A stretch of DNA of 64,000 nucleotides. Source: SCTD01 sp036675425 (GTDB lineage Bacteria > Actinomycetota > Actinomycetes > Mycobacteriales > SCTD01). The stretch spans positions 7,377 to 71,376 of the forward strand of contig JAKFFB010000191.1 of assembly GCA_036675425.1 (NCBI GenBank), written 5' to 3'. Positions 45,451-53,707 of the stretch are shown here, one piece after another (the first letter of the stretch is position 1; every line of letters starts with the position of its first letter). A program made the position numbers and the translations under genes. The notes under the pieces are model-generated. The model saw only the letters and a list, made by a program, of their open reading frames with translations. It did not search any database and was not told the origin of the DNA.

Positions 45451-45879
45451 CTAGCCGCCGTAGATGCGGGCGGGGAACTCCTCCTCCACCTGCGGCAGCT
45501 GCGGCTGGATGGTGGTGTCGAGGAAGGCGCTGAGGTTGACGTCCTCGGCCGCGGCCTGCAGGTCGTCGAGGTGCAGCAGGCGACGGGTCGCCTCGGCGCG
45601 CAGGTCGTTGAGCGCCTTCACGTGCTGGTCGATCTGACCGGACAGGCCGGTGATCGCGGTGACCTCGTCCTCGATGCCGGTGACCAGGCCGCGCAGCGCG
45701 GTCGCGAGCGCGGTGCTCGCCGTCGTGCTGCGGCTGGAGCTGCTGCTCGCGCTCGACGCCGCGCGCGGGGTGCGGCTGGTCGTCTTGCGCGCGGGCGCCT
45801 TGCGGCGGCTCGTGCTCTTGCTCCGGCTGCTGGCCTTCTTGGCCGGCGCGGGGGCCGTCTCGGTGGTCGCGTCGCTCAC
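45451..45879 (-). CDS. Small coiled-coil protein, paralogue B, with basic tail
   Basis: A 142-residue protein. The N-terminal 50 residues are Ala/Lys/Arg/Ser/Thr-rich (KKASSRSKSTSRRKAP), resembling histone-like DNA-binding tails. The rest (ALRGLVTGIEDEVTAITGLSGQIDQHVK to FPARIYGG) matches the complete 96-residue protein at 42690-42980. The basic tail is the main difference and suggests nucleic-acid contact. Start is GTG at 45879 with GGAGGA five bases before it. Its promoter region is shared with narK, where two DosR-like boxes lie. Function unknown. Confidence 0.75.
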   Translation of the reverse strand: MSDATTETAPAPAKKASSRSKSTSRRKAPARKTTSRTPRAASSASSSSSRSTTASTALATALRGLVTGIEDEVTAITGLSGQIDQHVKALNDLRAEATRRLLHLDDLQAAAEDVNLSAFLDTTIQPQLPQVEEEFPARIYGG

Positions 45880-46003
45880 TGTTCCTCCATCGTCGTCGCC
45901 GGCTGCGGGGATGGCGCACCCGGATGTCGGGACGATCCTGGCACGTTCTCGCGTCGGCATGTCGATCCGTCCTGGTCGCGCCGCGGATGTCGGGTCGCGG
46001 GCC

Positions 46004-46038
46004 GGGTCCTTCGGCCCCGACGAAGGGACCTTCGGCCC
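46004..46038. promoter_or_regulatory. Tandem DosR/DevR-like boxes upstream of narK
   Basis: GGGTCCTTCGGCCC (46004-46017) and GGGACCTTCGGCCC (46025-46038) both fit the GGGAC-N4-GTCCC pattern of the DosR/DevR hypoxia/nitric-oxide box, the second at 12 of 14 positions. They are 21 bases apart (two helical turns), as is usual for cooperative DosR dimers, and lie about 80-115 bases before the narK start. Confidence 0.6.
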
Positions 46039-46118
46039 CCTGCCCGACGGCCCCTGACGCAGAACCCTGGAGCAACGCGAGCGCGACGCGCTCGACCACT
46101 GCTGCCCCAGGAGCTCCG

Positions 46119-47504
46119 ATGTCCCTGCTGACGCCGCCACCGGTCGTCGGTACCGAGATCGCCGTCGACAGCGACGCGCAGGAGGCGCGCGACCGCCGTC
46201 GCGTGCTCGTGCTGTCCACGACCGGCTTCACCCTGATGTTCGCCGTGTGGCTGATGTTCGGCGTGCTCGGCATCCCCATCCGCGACGAGCTCGGGCTCAC
46301 CGACGTGCAGCTGTCGTGGCTGTCGGCGGTGGCGATCCTGAACGGCGCGCTGTGGCGGCTGCCGGCCGGCATCGCCGCGGACCGCTACGGCGGTCGTCGC
46401 GTGTTCATCGCGATGCTGCTGTTCACCGCGCTGCCGGCGTACATGGTGTCGCAGGTCGCGTCGTACGGCGCGCTGCTCTTCTACGCCTTCCTCGCCGGCT
46501 TCGCGGGCAACGCGTTCAGCGTCGGCATCGCGTGGAACTCCGCGTGGTACCCGCGCCACCGGCAGGGCTTCGCGCTCGGCGTCTTCGGCGCAGGCAACGT
46601 CGGCGCGTCGGTCACGAAGTTCGTCGCACCGGCCGTCATCGCGTCGGTGCCGGCGGCTGGCTTCGCGAGCGGCGCGATCCCGGGTGGCTGGCGCCTCGTG
46701 CCGTTCTGCTACGCGATCGCGCTCGTGGTCATGGCCGCGGCGATGTGGTCGCTCGCGCCGCGGCACGACCGCAAGCCGGGTCAGGGACGACCGCTGCGCG
46801 ACATGCTGCGGCCGCTGAACAGCATCCGGGTCTGGCGGTTCAGCCTCTACTACGTCGTCGTCTTCGGCGCGTACGTCGGACTCGCCGCCTGGATGCCGAA
46901 GTACTACGTCGACGTCTTCGGGCTCAAGCTCTACCAGGCCGCACTGCTCACCGCGCTGTTCATCTTCCCGGCCAGCCTGCTGCGCCCCTTCGGCGGCTAC
47001 CTTTCCGACCGCTTCGGCGCACGTCGCGTGATGTACGGCACGTTCGCCACGATGCTGCTCTCGACCGGGCTGCTGATGATGCCGTTCGGCCACATCGTCC
47101 TGCACGTCCCCGAGAAGTACGAGGCCGACGGCGTGCGCGAGGTGCTGCCGTACGAGCTGGGCGTCGTGCCGTTCACGATCGCGCTGTTCGTCGTCGGCAT
47201 CGCGATGGGCATCGGCAAGGCCGCCGTCTACAAGCACATCCCCGAGTACTTCCCGAACGACGTCGGCGCGGTCGGCGGTCTCGTCGGCACGCTCGGCGCA
47301 CTGGGCGGCTTCGTGCTGCCGCCGCTGTTCGCCTACGGCACCCGCTGGACCGGCCTGCCGCAGACGACGTTCTTCATCCTCTTCGTGCTGACGCTCGTCG
47401 CCGCGATCTGGATGCACCTCACGGTGCACCGGATGCTGCACGACCGGTCGCCGGAGCTGGCATCGACGTTCGACACACCCCACACCTCCGGAGGCACCTC
47501 ATGA
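46119..47504 (+). CDS. narK: NarK-family nitrate/nitrite transporter 1
   Basis: A 461-residue, 12-helix MFS transporter of the nitrate/nitrite porter family. MFS motif GIAADRYGGRRVF follows helix 2; the nitrate signature region FGAGNVGASVTKFVAP is in helix 5 and GIGKAAVYKHIPEYFP, with GGLVGTLGALGGF, in helices 10-11. It imports nitrate for the reductase, probably by proton symport. GAG-CTCC is a weak RBS. The stop overlaps the next transporter by 4 bases. Two DosR-like boxes lie upstream. Confidence 0.92.
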   Translation: MSLLTPPPVVGTEIAVDSDAQEARDRRRVLVLSTTGFTLMFAVWLMFGVLGIPIRDELGLTDVQLSWLSAVAILNGALWRLPAGIAADRYGGRRVFIAMLLFTALPAYMVSQVASYGALLFYAFLAGFAGNAFSVGIAWNSAWYPRHRQGFALGVFGAGNVGASVTKFVAPAVIASVPAAGFASGAIPGGWRLVPFCYAIALVVMAAAMWSLAPRHDRKPGQGRPLRDMLRPLNSIRVWRFSLYYVVVFGAYVGLAAWMPKYYVDVFGLKLYQAALLTALFIFPASLLRPFGGYLSDRFGARRVMYGTFATMLLSTGLLMMPFGHIVLHVPEKYEADGVREVLPYELGVVPFTIALFVVGIAMGIGKAAVYKHIPEYFPNDVGAVGGLVGTLGALGGFVLPPLFAYGTRWTGLPQTTFFILFVLTLVAAIWMHLTVHRMLHDRSPELASTFDTPHTSGGTS

Positions 47505-48871
47505 GCTCGACCCTGTCCCCCGAGCCGTCGACCCTGCTGCTCCCGCCGCAACGCCGCTCCGACGAGCTCGTCGGCTGGGACCCCAACGACCCGGACCACT
47601 GGGACAAGGCGGTCGCGTGGCGGACGCTGTCCATCACGACCTACAACCTGACGCTGGCGTTCATCACCTGGTACGTCGTGAGCGCTCTGGTGGTGCGCCT
47701 TCCGAACGCCGGCTTCGCGCTCACCACCGGGCAGCTGTTCTGGCTCACCGCGATGCCGGGTCTCGCGGCCGGTGTCCTGCGGATGGTGTGGACGTTCCTG
47801 CCACCGTTGCTCGGCACGCGCCGGCTGGTGACGTTCTCCAGCCTCCTGCTGCTCGTGCCGCTCGTCGGCTGGGGCTTCGCGGTCACGTCGACCGGCACGC
47901 CGTACGGCGTCTTCGTGGTGCTGGCGTTCCTCGCCGGCATCGGCGGCGGCGTCTTCTCCGGCTTCATGCCGAGCACCAGCTACTTCTTCCCGAAGGCCAA
48001 GCAGGGCACTGCCCTCGGGCTGCAGGCCGGTCTCGGCAACCTCGGCGTGAGCATCGTGCAGTTCGTGACGCCGTGGATCATCGGCTTCGCGCTGCTCGGC
48101 AGCCTGCTCGGCGCGGACCAGACCTTCACGCCCAAGGGCGGTGAGGCCACGCAGGTGTGGCTGCAGAACGCGGCGTTCGTGTGGGTGCCGTTCGTGCTCG
48201 TCGGCGCGGCGCTCGCGTGGAAGTACCTCAAGACCGTCCCGGTCAAGGCGAACCTGCGCCAGCAGATGGACATCTTCGGCGACAAGCACACCTGGTTCAT
48301 GACGTCGATCTACCTGATGACCTTCGGTGCCTTCTCCGGGTTCGCAGCCACCTTCGCGCTGCTCATCAAGGACGTCTACGGCGGCTTCGAGAACGCGCCC
48401 GACCCGCTGACGTACGCCTTCCTCGGACCGCTCGTCGGCGCGACCGTGCGGATGGCGTGGGGGCCGCTCACCGACCGCTTCGGCGGCGCGGTGTGGACGA
48501 CGGTGAGCGGCCTGGGCGTCGCGGCGTCGGCGCTGTTCGTCACGCTGAACCTGACCCCCGACAGCCGCGACCAGTTCACACCGTTCCTGCTGGGGATGAT
48601 CGCGGTGTTCTTCTTCACCGGCATCGGCAACGCGTCGACCTTCAAGCAGATGCCGTTGATCTTCTCGGCCCGGCAGGCCGGCGGCGTCATCGGCTGGACC
48701 GCCGCCGTCGCGGCCTTCGGCCCGTTCCTGTTCTCGGTGTCGCTCGGCGCGGTGATCGGCGCGACCGGCAACGCGAAGGCGTTCTTCTACGCCGTCGCCG
48801 TCTTCGCGCTGGCGAACGTCGCGCTCAACTGGTTCTACTACCAGCGCAAGGGGTGCGAGAAGCCCTGCTGA
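47501..48871 (+). CDS. narK: NarK-family nitrate/nitrite transporter 2
   Basis: A 456-residue, 12-helix nitrate/nitrite porter of a different subtype from its neighbour. GLGNLGVSIVQFVTPWIIGFAL (helix 5) and TGIGNASTFKQMPLIFSARQAGGVIGWTAAV (helix 10-11) are the two nitrate-signature stretches. A charged N-terminal segment (WDPNDPDHWDKAVAWRT) precedes helix 1. Such type-2 members tend to exchange nitrate for nitrite, so the pair can import nitrate and release nitrite. ATGA overlap with the first narK. Confidence 0.92.
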   Translation: MSSTLSPEPSTLLLPPQRRSDELVGWDPNDPDHWDKAVAWRTLSITTYNLTLAFITWYVVSALVVRLPNAGFALTTGQLFWLTAMPGLAAGVLRMVWTFLPPLLGTRRLVTFSSLLLLVPLVGWGFAVTSTGTPYGVFVVLAFLAGIGGGVFSGFMPSTSYFFPKAKQGTALGLQAGLGNLGVSIVQFVTPWIIGFALLGSLLGADQTFTPKGGEATQVWLQNAAFVWVPFVLVGAALAWKYLKTVPVKANLRQQMDIFGDKHTWFMTSIYLMTFGAFSGFAATFALLIKDVYGGFENAPDPLTYAFLGPLVGATVRMAWGPLTDRFGGAVWTTVSGLGVAASALFVTLNLTPDSRDQFTPFLLGMIAVFFFTGIGNASTFKQMPLIFSARQAGGVIGWTAAVAAFGPFLFSVSLGAVIGATGNAKAFFYAVAVFALANVALNWFYYQRKGCEKPC

Positions 48872-48877
48872 GGCGGC

Positions 48878-49297
48878 GTGCGCTTGGATGAGCCGATGCT
48901 CGAGGTGGGTCTGGACGAGGTCCGGCTGTTCCTGCACCTGCTGGCCGCTGCCGTGTGGGTCGGCGGCCAGCTCGTGCTGGCCGGGCTGGTTCCGGTGCTG
49001 CGGACGGTAGGGCCTGACGCCCCGGGCGTGGTGGCCCGGCAGTTCGCGCGGATCGCCTGGCCGGCGTACCTCGTCCTCGTCGTCACGGGCGCGTGGAACA
49101 TCGCCGCGATCGACGGGACCGCCGGCGACGACTACCGGCGGACGCTGGTGCTCAAGCTGGTGGTCGTCGCGCTCTCCGGCGCCGCCGCGCTCGGGCACGC
49201 GCGGGCGACCTCACGGCGTGGGCTGGCGATCGGCGGCGCGGCCACCGGGGTGTTCGCGCTGCTCTCGCTCTTCCTCGGCGTGGTGCTGCGCGGCTGA
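48878..49297 (+). CDS. Four-helix membrane protein, CopD-like
   Basis: A 139-residue membrane protein with four hydrophobic segments. EVRLFLHLLAAAVWVGGQLVLAGLVPVL and RIAWPAYLVLVVTGAWNI resemble CopD/DUF2269-type proteins, with a conserved His in the first helix. Copper handling is only a family inference. Starts with GTG six bases after narK2 (an ATG six codons later is possible), so it is probably cotranscribed with the transporters. Confidence 0.7.
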   Translation: MRLDEPMLEVGLDEVRLFLHLLAAAVWVGGQLVLAGLVPVLRTVGPDAPGVVARQFARIAWPAYLVLVVTGAWNIAAIDGTAGDDYRRTLVLKLVVVALSGAAALGHARATSRRGLAIGGAATGVFALLSLFLGVVLRG

Positions 49298-49305
49298 GCG
49301 GACGT

Positions 49306-49569
49306 CTAGCGGCGGCGGGGACCGTAGTTCTTGTCCACGACCGCCAGGGCGATGAGCACGAACGCGGCGGCGCGGAGCATGTAGACCCAGGTGCGGTACT
49401 CCGACGTCTCGTCGAGCGAGATGAGGACCACCCGGTTGACGGCGAAGACGGCGAAGGCCGCGGCGAAGGCGGCGAACAGCCGGTCGCCCGTGCTCTTCCA
49501 GTACTTGAGGAAGAACAGCGCGACGCCCAGCGAGGCGAGCATCGTCGCGCCGTCGAGGAAGTCGTTCAC
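49306..49569 (-). CDS. Small three-helix membrane protein B (DUF5985-like)
   Basis: An 87-residue protein with three hydrophobic segments (MLASLGVALFFLKYW, FAAFAAAFAVFAVNRVVLISL, YMLRAAAFVLIALAVVD). It has the same length and pattern as the adjacent 49566-49829 product (shared AVNxVxL and LLR/MLRxA positions), so the two are tandem paralogues and likely a heterodimer. Translation starts at a GTG overlapping the upstream stop (GTGA). No function is known. Confidence 0.75.
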   Translation of the reverse strand: MNDFLDGATMLASLGVALFFLKYWKSTGDRLFAAFAAAFAVFAVNRVVLISLDETSEYRTWVYMLRAAAFVLIALAVVDKNYGPRRR

Positions 49570-49829
49570 CGCGACTCCCAGATCAACCCGAACAGCAGGA
49601 CGCTGACCGCGGCCAGGCCGGACGCGCCCCGGAGCAGCGAGAGGTCGATGTCCGGCAGGATGTTCTGGTCGATCACGAGGATCACGTTGTTGACGGCCAG
49701 GCCCACGAAGCAGAGCGCGCTCCACAGGAGCAGCCGCACGCGACCGGCCAGGTAGCTGCGGACCAGCAGCACCGCGCAGACCGTGCTGGTGATGGCGCAC
49801 AGCGCGTAGGCCAGCGACGCGCCGCTCAC
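49566..49829 (-). CDS. Small three-helix membrane protein A (DUF5985-like)
   Basis: An 87-residue membrane protein, three helices (LAYALCAITSTVCAVLLVRSYL, LLLWSALCFVGLAVNNVILVI, LLRGASGLAAVSVLLFGLIW). Paralogous to its downstream neighbour. GTG start inside the stop of the wHTH gene (GTGA) and GTGA overlap at its end, so all three are translated as a chain. Confidence 0.75.
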   Translation of the reverse strand: MSGASLAYALCAITSTVCAVLLVRSYLAGRVRLLLWSALCFVGLAVNNVILVIDQNILPDIDLSLLRGASGLAAVSVLLFGLIWESR

Positions 49830-50215
49830 GAGTCGCGGTCCTTGCGGAAGAGGAAGGCGTCGGAGAACTTCTGCGCAGGGTCCTCCTTGGACGTGTAGAC
49901 GTGACGCGTCAAGGTCACCCTCCTTCGCGCGTAGCAGGTCGCCACCTGGTCGAGTGTCTCCCGCAGGGAGGGGTCCGCGGGCGCGAACCGGTAACCCTCG
50001 TCGACCGCCTCGAGCAGCCCACGACCGACCAGCGCGTCGAGCCAGGGCTGGATCGACTTGGCCGGCAGGTAGGACTCCCGCGCGAGGCCGTCGAGGCTCA
50101 CCGTCTCGCCGTCGGCGGCGCGGACGAGCAGCAGCACCTCGAGCTGAGCGACCGAGAAGATCTGCTCGTCGAGGAACGCGACGACGTCCGGGGGGAGCGG
50201 GTCGGGTCCGGTCAT
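49826..50215 (-). CDS. Winged-helix regulator coupled to small membrane proteins
   Basis: A 129-residue soluble protein. FSVAQLEVLLLVRAADGETVSLDGLARESYL, QPWLDALVGRGLLEA and YRFAP form a recognisable wHTH with wing (about residues 20-85); a short helical C-terminus with several basic residues follows. It probably controls the pair of small membrane proteins translated with it, or a local target. I start at the ATG at 50215; the open frame extends 12 codons further. Confidence 0.72.
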   Translation of the reverse strand: MTGPDPLPPDVVAFLDEQIFSVAQLEVLLLVRAADGETVSLDGLARESYLPAKSIQPWLDALVGRGLLEAVDEGYRFAPADPSLRETLDQVATCYARRRVTLTRHVYTSKEDPAQKFSDAFLFRKDRDS

Positions 50216-50311
50216 GGCGGGGCCAACCGTAGACGGGTCGGGGCGGCTCACCTAGGACGGGTCACCGACGTCGCGGGACCGTCATGCGTCCGTCATGGAA
50301 CTGCTCCGGCG

Positions 50312-50509
50312 TCAGGGTTTCGGGTTCCGCTGCGTGGGAAGCGGCTGGCACACGCTGCACAGCCGCCCGCCGTAGCAGGTCGTGCAGGGGTAGGCCTCGC
50401 CGTCGCGCCGGACCAGCGTGCCCAGCCCCTGGCACACCCAGCAGGTGCTGCGCCCGAGGCATCCGGGGCAGTCGGCGGTGCGCTGCGAGGCGAGAAGATC
50501 CAGGGCCAC
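50312..50509 (-). CDS. DnaJ-type zinc-finger mini-protein
   Basis: About 65 residues carrying four Cys pairs in the order CPGCLG, CWVCQGLG, CTTCYG, CSVC, matching the CxxCxGxG repeat of the DnaJ zinc-binding domain without any J domain. Such mini-proteins might assist metalloenzyme assembly, but no function is known. GTG at 50509 is a guess for the start; the frame is open up to 50644, where it would overlap the next gene. Confidence 0.6.
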   Translation of the reverse strand: MALDLLASQRTADCPGCLGRSTCWVCQGLGTLVRRDGEAYPCTTCYGGRLCSVCQPLPTQRNPKP

Positions 50510-50607
50510 GTTGGCTGCTTCGGCTCCCGCCCGGCGGTGGCGTTGCTCCGGTTGCAGCAATCTGCGTCGGGACGCACCTGCGACGAGACACCGTTGATCA
50601 GCGGGGT

Positions 50608-50931
50608 TCAGGGGGTCTCTCTGTCGAAGACCTCCTGCATCCAACCCAGCGCCGCGACGGAGGCAGGGAAGCCGCAGGTGGTGATGGCGAGCAGTGCGAT
50701 GGAGCGCAGGTCGTCCGGGGACGAGCCGTGCTGCAGCGCCTTTCGGGTGTTCGAGCGGACTGCCCCCTCGGACTCCGCCCCGATCGCGAGCGCCAGCTTG
50801 AGCAGCCGGTTGGTGGCCTCGTCGTACGGCGTGCGCTCGCGGATCCGGCGCGCCATCTCCCCCTGCGCCTCCGCGACGTCGGGGAAGCGCTCGGTGAAGT
50901 CGACGTAGACCGTGGGCAGGTGGTCGGGCAC
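50608..50931 (-). CDS. Carboxymuconolactone decarboxylase-family protein
   Basis: A 107-residue helical protein of the CMD/AhpD superfamily (LLKLALAIGAESEGAVRSNTRKALQHGSSPDD, then IALLAITTCGFPASVAALGWMQEVF). A single Cys is in CGFPA; the CxxC peroxidase pair is absent. GTG start with GAGGAGGA in front. It lies downstream of narI on the same strand, separated by 41 bases. Role with nitrate reductase unknown. Confidence 0.78.
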   Translation of the reverse strand: MPDHLPTVYVDFTERFPDVAEAQGEMARRIRERTPYDEATNRLLKLALAIGAESEGAVRSNTRKALQHGSSPDDLRSIALLAITTCGFPASVAALGWMQEVFDRETP

Positions 50932-50972
50932 GGGAGTCCTCCTCGTACGGGCTGGGGTGCGACCGTACCGAC

Positions 50973-51716
50973 CTAGTGGTGCGCGGGCTCCTTCGCGTGC
51001 ACCGGCGGGCGCGGCACGCCGATCGGGACGACGTCCACGCCGGCAGGGCGCTTGCGGTAGACGACGTACGGCCGCCACAGGTAGGCGAGCGGGATGCTGA
51101 AGACGTGGACCAGCCGGGTGAAGGGCCACAGCGCGAGCAGCCCGAACGCGACCAGCGCGTGCAGCTGGTAGACGAGCGGCGCGGACGCCATCAGCTCGGC
51201 GGAGGGGTCGAGGGCGAAGACGCCGCGGAACCAGACGGAGACGTCCTCGCGGTAGTCGTGCCCGTGACCGAGCATCGACCCGACCTTGGTCGACATGCCG
51301 AGCAGGATCACGGCGACCAGCCAGCCGTAGAGCACCTTGTCCATGCGGGTCGTGACGCGCCGGACCCGGCCGTTGACGAAGCGCCGCGCGACGAGCAGCG
51401 CCAGCCCGACGGTGAGCATCACGCCCGCGGTGCCGCCGGCCACCAGCGACACCCAGTGGTAGACGTCCTCGGAGACGCCCACCGCCTCGGTCCACGACGC
51501 GGGCACGAGCAGCCCGAGCGCGTGTCCGCCGACGACCATCAGCATGCCGAGGTGGAACAGCGGCGAGCCCAGGCGCAGGATCCGGCTCTCGAGCACCTGG
51601 CTGGTGTGCGTCGACCAGCCCATCTGGTCGGTGCGCCAGCGCCAGGCGTGGCCGAGCACGAAGACGGCGAGGGCGGCGTAGGGGACGACGACCCACAGGA
51701 AGGTGGTCACGAGCAC
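50973..51716 (-). CDS. narI: Respiratory nitrate reductase, gamma subunit (cytochrome b)
   Basis: A 247-residue, five-helix membrane subunit that takes electrons from menaquinol through two b haems. Candidate axial histidines are in FVLGHAWRWRTDQ, LMVVGGHALGLLV and LVYQLHALVAFG plus TRLVHVFSIPL, in the NarI order. The C-terminal WRPYVVYRKR is typical. It overlaps narJ by 10 bases. Complete and intact. Confidence 0.93.
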   Translation of the reverse strand: MLVTTFLWVVVPYAALAVFVLGHAWRWRTDQMGWSTHTSQVLESRILRLGSPLFHLGMLMVVGGHALGLLVPASWTEAVGVSEDVYHWVSLVAGGTAGVMLTVGLALLVARRFVNGRVRRVTTRMDKVLYGWLVAVILLGMSTKVGSMLGHGHDYREDVSVWFRGVFALDPSAELMASAPLVYQLHALVAFGLLALWPFTRLVHVFSIPLAYLWRPYVVYRKRPAGVDVVPIGVPRPPVHAKEPAHH

Positions 51717-52345
51717 GGCTCCATCTGGCGGGAGAAGGTCGGGCGTTCGGGGGCGAAGAACTCGGGGCCGCTCTCCAGGCCGACCATCTCGTCGAGTGGC
51801 CCGTCGGAGGCGAGCGCGGCCACGGCCGCGCGATCGGCGTCGGTCATCTGCGGGAGCACCGCGCAGACCGCGTCGAGGACGGCGGCGTACGGCGATCCGC
51901 TGTCGGCGAGCGCTGCCGCGAGCAGGGCGATCCCGGCGCGGTGCTGGCGGAGCGGCGCCTCGCCCGCACCGGGTCCGGCGACGGCGGCGAACTCGAGCAC
52001 CACCGGCAGGAAGTCCGGCAGCACCCGGTCGGTGACCGAGAAGCCGAGCGCGCGGTAGCGCTGCTTGAGGGTGAGCAGCGCGAGGCCGCGCTTGCGGGTG
52101 TCGCCGTGCAGGTAGTAGGTCAGGTCGAGGCTCGACTTGCGGCGCAGGTCGAACGTCTCGACGTAGCGGCGCTGCGTCTCGATCGCAGGGTCCGTCGCGA
52201 TCGAGGTCGCGAGAGCGACCAGCCCCGCGTCGCCGACGGCGGTGGCCAGCTCGACGAGCTCCGGCCCGGCTGCGACGAGCTGCTCGTCGGGGTACTGCAG
52301 CAGCAGCGACGCGAGCGTGAAGAGGGCTGTCCGGTCGCTGCTCAT
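51707..52345 (-). CDS. narJ: Nitrate reductase assembly chaperone
   Basis: A 212-residue helical chaperone (TorD/NarJ family). LASLLLQYPDEQLV opens the family domain, and YVETFDLRRKSSLDLTYYLHGDTRKRG is the conserved core. It holds the NarGH complex for molybdenum-cofactor insertion before membrane attachment. ATGA overlap with narH and 10-base overlap with narI. Confidence 0.92.
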   Translation of the reverse strand: MSSDRTALFTLASLLLQYPDEQLVAAGPELVELATAVGDAGLVALATSIATDPAIETQRRYVETFDLRRKSSLDLTYYLHGDTRKRGLALLTLKQRYRALGFSVTDRVLPDFLPVVLEFAAVAGPGAGEAPLRQHRAGIALLAAALADSGSPYAAVLDAVCAVLPQMTDADRAAVAALASDGPLDEMVGLESGPEFFAPERPTFSRQMEPCS

Positions 52346-53706
52346 GCCTTGCGCACCTGCAGCGTCGCGCCGAACAGCACCTGTCCGGCGCCGACCGTCT
52401 CGCCGCCCATGCCGGGGGCGCCGTCCTTCTCGAGGCTGCACGCCGCCGAGTTGGCGGTGTCCTCGAGCTCGGCGGCGTCGCGCTTGGCGGCGGCCGGGAT
52501 GATGTAGCGGTCCTCGTACTTCGCGATGGCGAGCAGCCGGTAGAGCTCCTCGAGGTCCTCGGCGTTCATGCCCGTCGCGTCGAGCAGGTCCTGGCGGACG
52601 GTCCCGTCGAGGGTCAGCTCGCGCATGTAGCTGCGCATCGCCGCCAGCTTCATCAGCACGCCGCCGACGACGTCGGAGTCGCCTGCGGTGAAGATGCTGG
52701 CGAGGTACTCGACCGGGATGCGCAGGTCGGCGATCGCGTGGAAGACGTCGTCGGCGTCGGTCTCGTCGCCGCCCCGGTCCTTCACCGCGTCGAGGACGGG
52801 CGACAGCGGCGGGATGTACCAGACCATCGGCATCGTGCGGTACTCCGGGTGCAGCGGCAGCGCGACGCGGAACTTCATGGCGAGCTTCCAGATCGGCGAC
52901 AGCTGGGCAGCCTCGATCCACTCGTCGTTCATGCCGGCCTCGATGCGCGGGAAGCAGAAGGTGCACTTCTCGGCCTTGCCGGTCGAGGTGTTCGTGTAGA
53001 CCTTCTTGTACGGGCACGCCGTGACGCACATGCGCCAGCCGCGGCAGGTGTCCTGGTCGACCAGGACGATGCCGTCCTCCTCGCGCTTGTACATCGCGCC
53101 GCTCGGGCACGCGGAGACGCAGGCCGGGTTGAGGCAGTGCTCGCAGATGCGCGGCAGGTGGAACAGGAACGTCTTCTCGAACTCGAACTTCACCTTCTGG
53201 CGGGCCTCGGGGGTGAGCGTCGCGAGGTTCGGGTCCTGCGGGCCGTGCTCCGCGGTGCCGCCGAGCTGGTCCTCCCAGTTCGCGCCCCAGGTGATGGCCA
53301 TGTCGTCGCCGGTCAGCCTCGAGATGGGCCGCGCTACCGGGGTGTCGTCCGTACGCGCCGGTGACGACAGCAGGGCGTCGTAGTCGTACGTCGCGGGTTC
53401 GTAGTAGTCGTCGATCGTCGGCAGGTGCGGGTTGGCGAAGATCTGGCCGAGGCGCTTGACGCGGCCGCCGGACTTCAGCTGCAGCCGGCCCTTGCGGTCG
53501 AGGACCCAGCCGCCCTTCCACCGCTCCTGGTCCTCGTAGCCCTTGGGGTAGCCGATGCCGGGCTTGGTCTCGACGTTGTTGAACCAGACGTACTCCGTGC
53601 CCTCGCGGTTGGTCCACGTCTGCTTGCACGTGACCGAGCAGGTGTGGCACCCGATGCACTTGTCGAGGTTCATCACCATGGCGACCTGGGCCAGGACTCG
53701 GACCAT
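52342..53706 (-). CDS. narH: Nitrate reductase beta subunit with internal deletion
   Basis: A 454-residue iron-sulfur subunit, about 60 residues shorter than E. coli NarH. Present: CIGCHTCSVTC, CEHCLNPACVSACPSG, CRGWRMCVTACPYK and EKCTFCFPR. The sequence then runs IEAG directly into MNDEWIEAAQ (junction at residues 258-261, nucleotides 52930-52938), skipping the segment that normally starts QPTVCSETC. Cys259 and Cys263 of E. coli, one ligand each for clusters FS2 and FS1, are therefore missing. Downstream sequence (LPLHPEYRTMPMVWYIPPLSP) is normal. Reading frame intact. Electron transfer may be impaired, or the sequence may be misassembled here. Confidence 0.9.
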   Translation of the reverse strand: MVRVLAQVAMVMNLDKCIGCHTCSVTCKQTWTNREGTEYVWFNNVETKPGIGYPKGYEDQERWKGGWVLDRKGRLQLKSGGRVKRLGQIFANPHLPTIDDYYEPATYDYDALLSSPARTDDTPVARPISRLTGDDMAITWGANWEDQLGGTAEHGPQDPNLATLTPEARQKVKFEFEKTFLFHLPRICEHCLNPACVSACPSGAMYKREEDGIVLVDQDTCRGWRMCVTACPYKKVYTNTSTGKAEKCTFCFPRIEAGMNDEWIEAAQLSPIWKLAMKFRVALPLHPEYRTMPMVWYIPPLSPVLDAVKDRGGDETDADDVFHAIADLRIPVEYLASIFTAGDSDVVGGVLMKLAAMRSYMRELTLDGTVRQDLLDATGMNAEDLEELYRLLAIAKYEDRYIIPAAAKRDAAELEDTANSAACSLEKDGAPGMGGETVGAGQVLFGATLQVRKA

Positions 53707-53707
53707 C

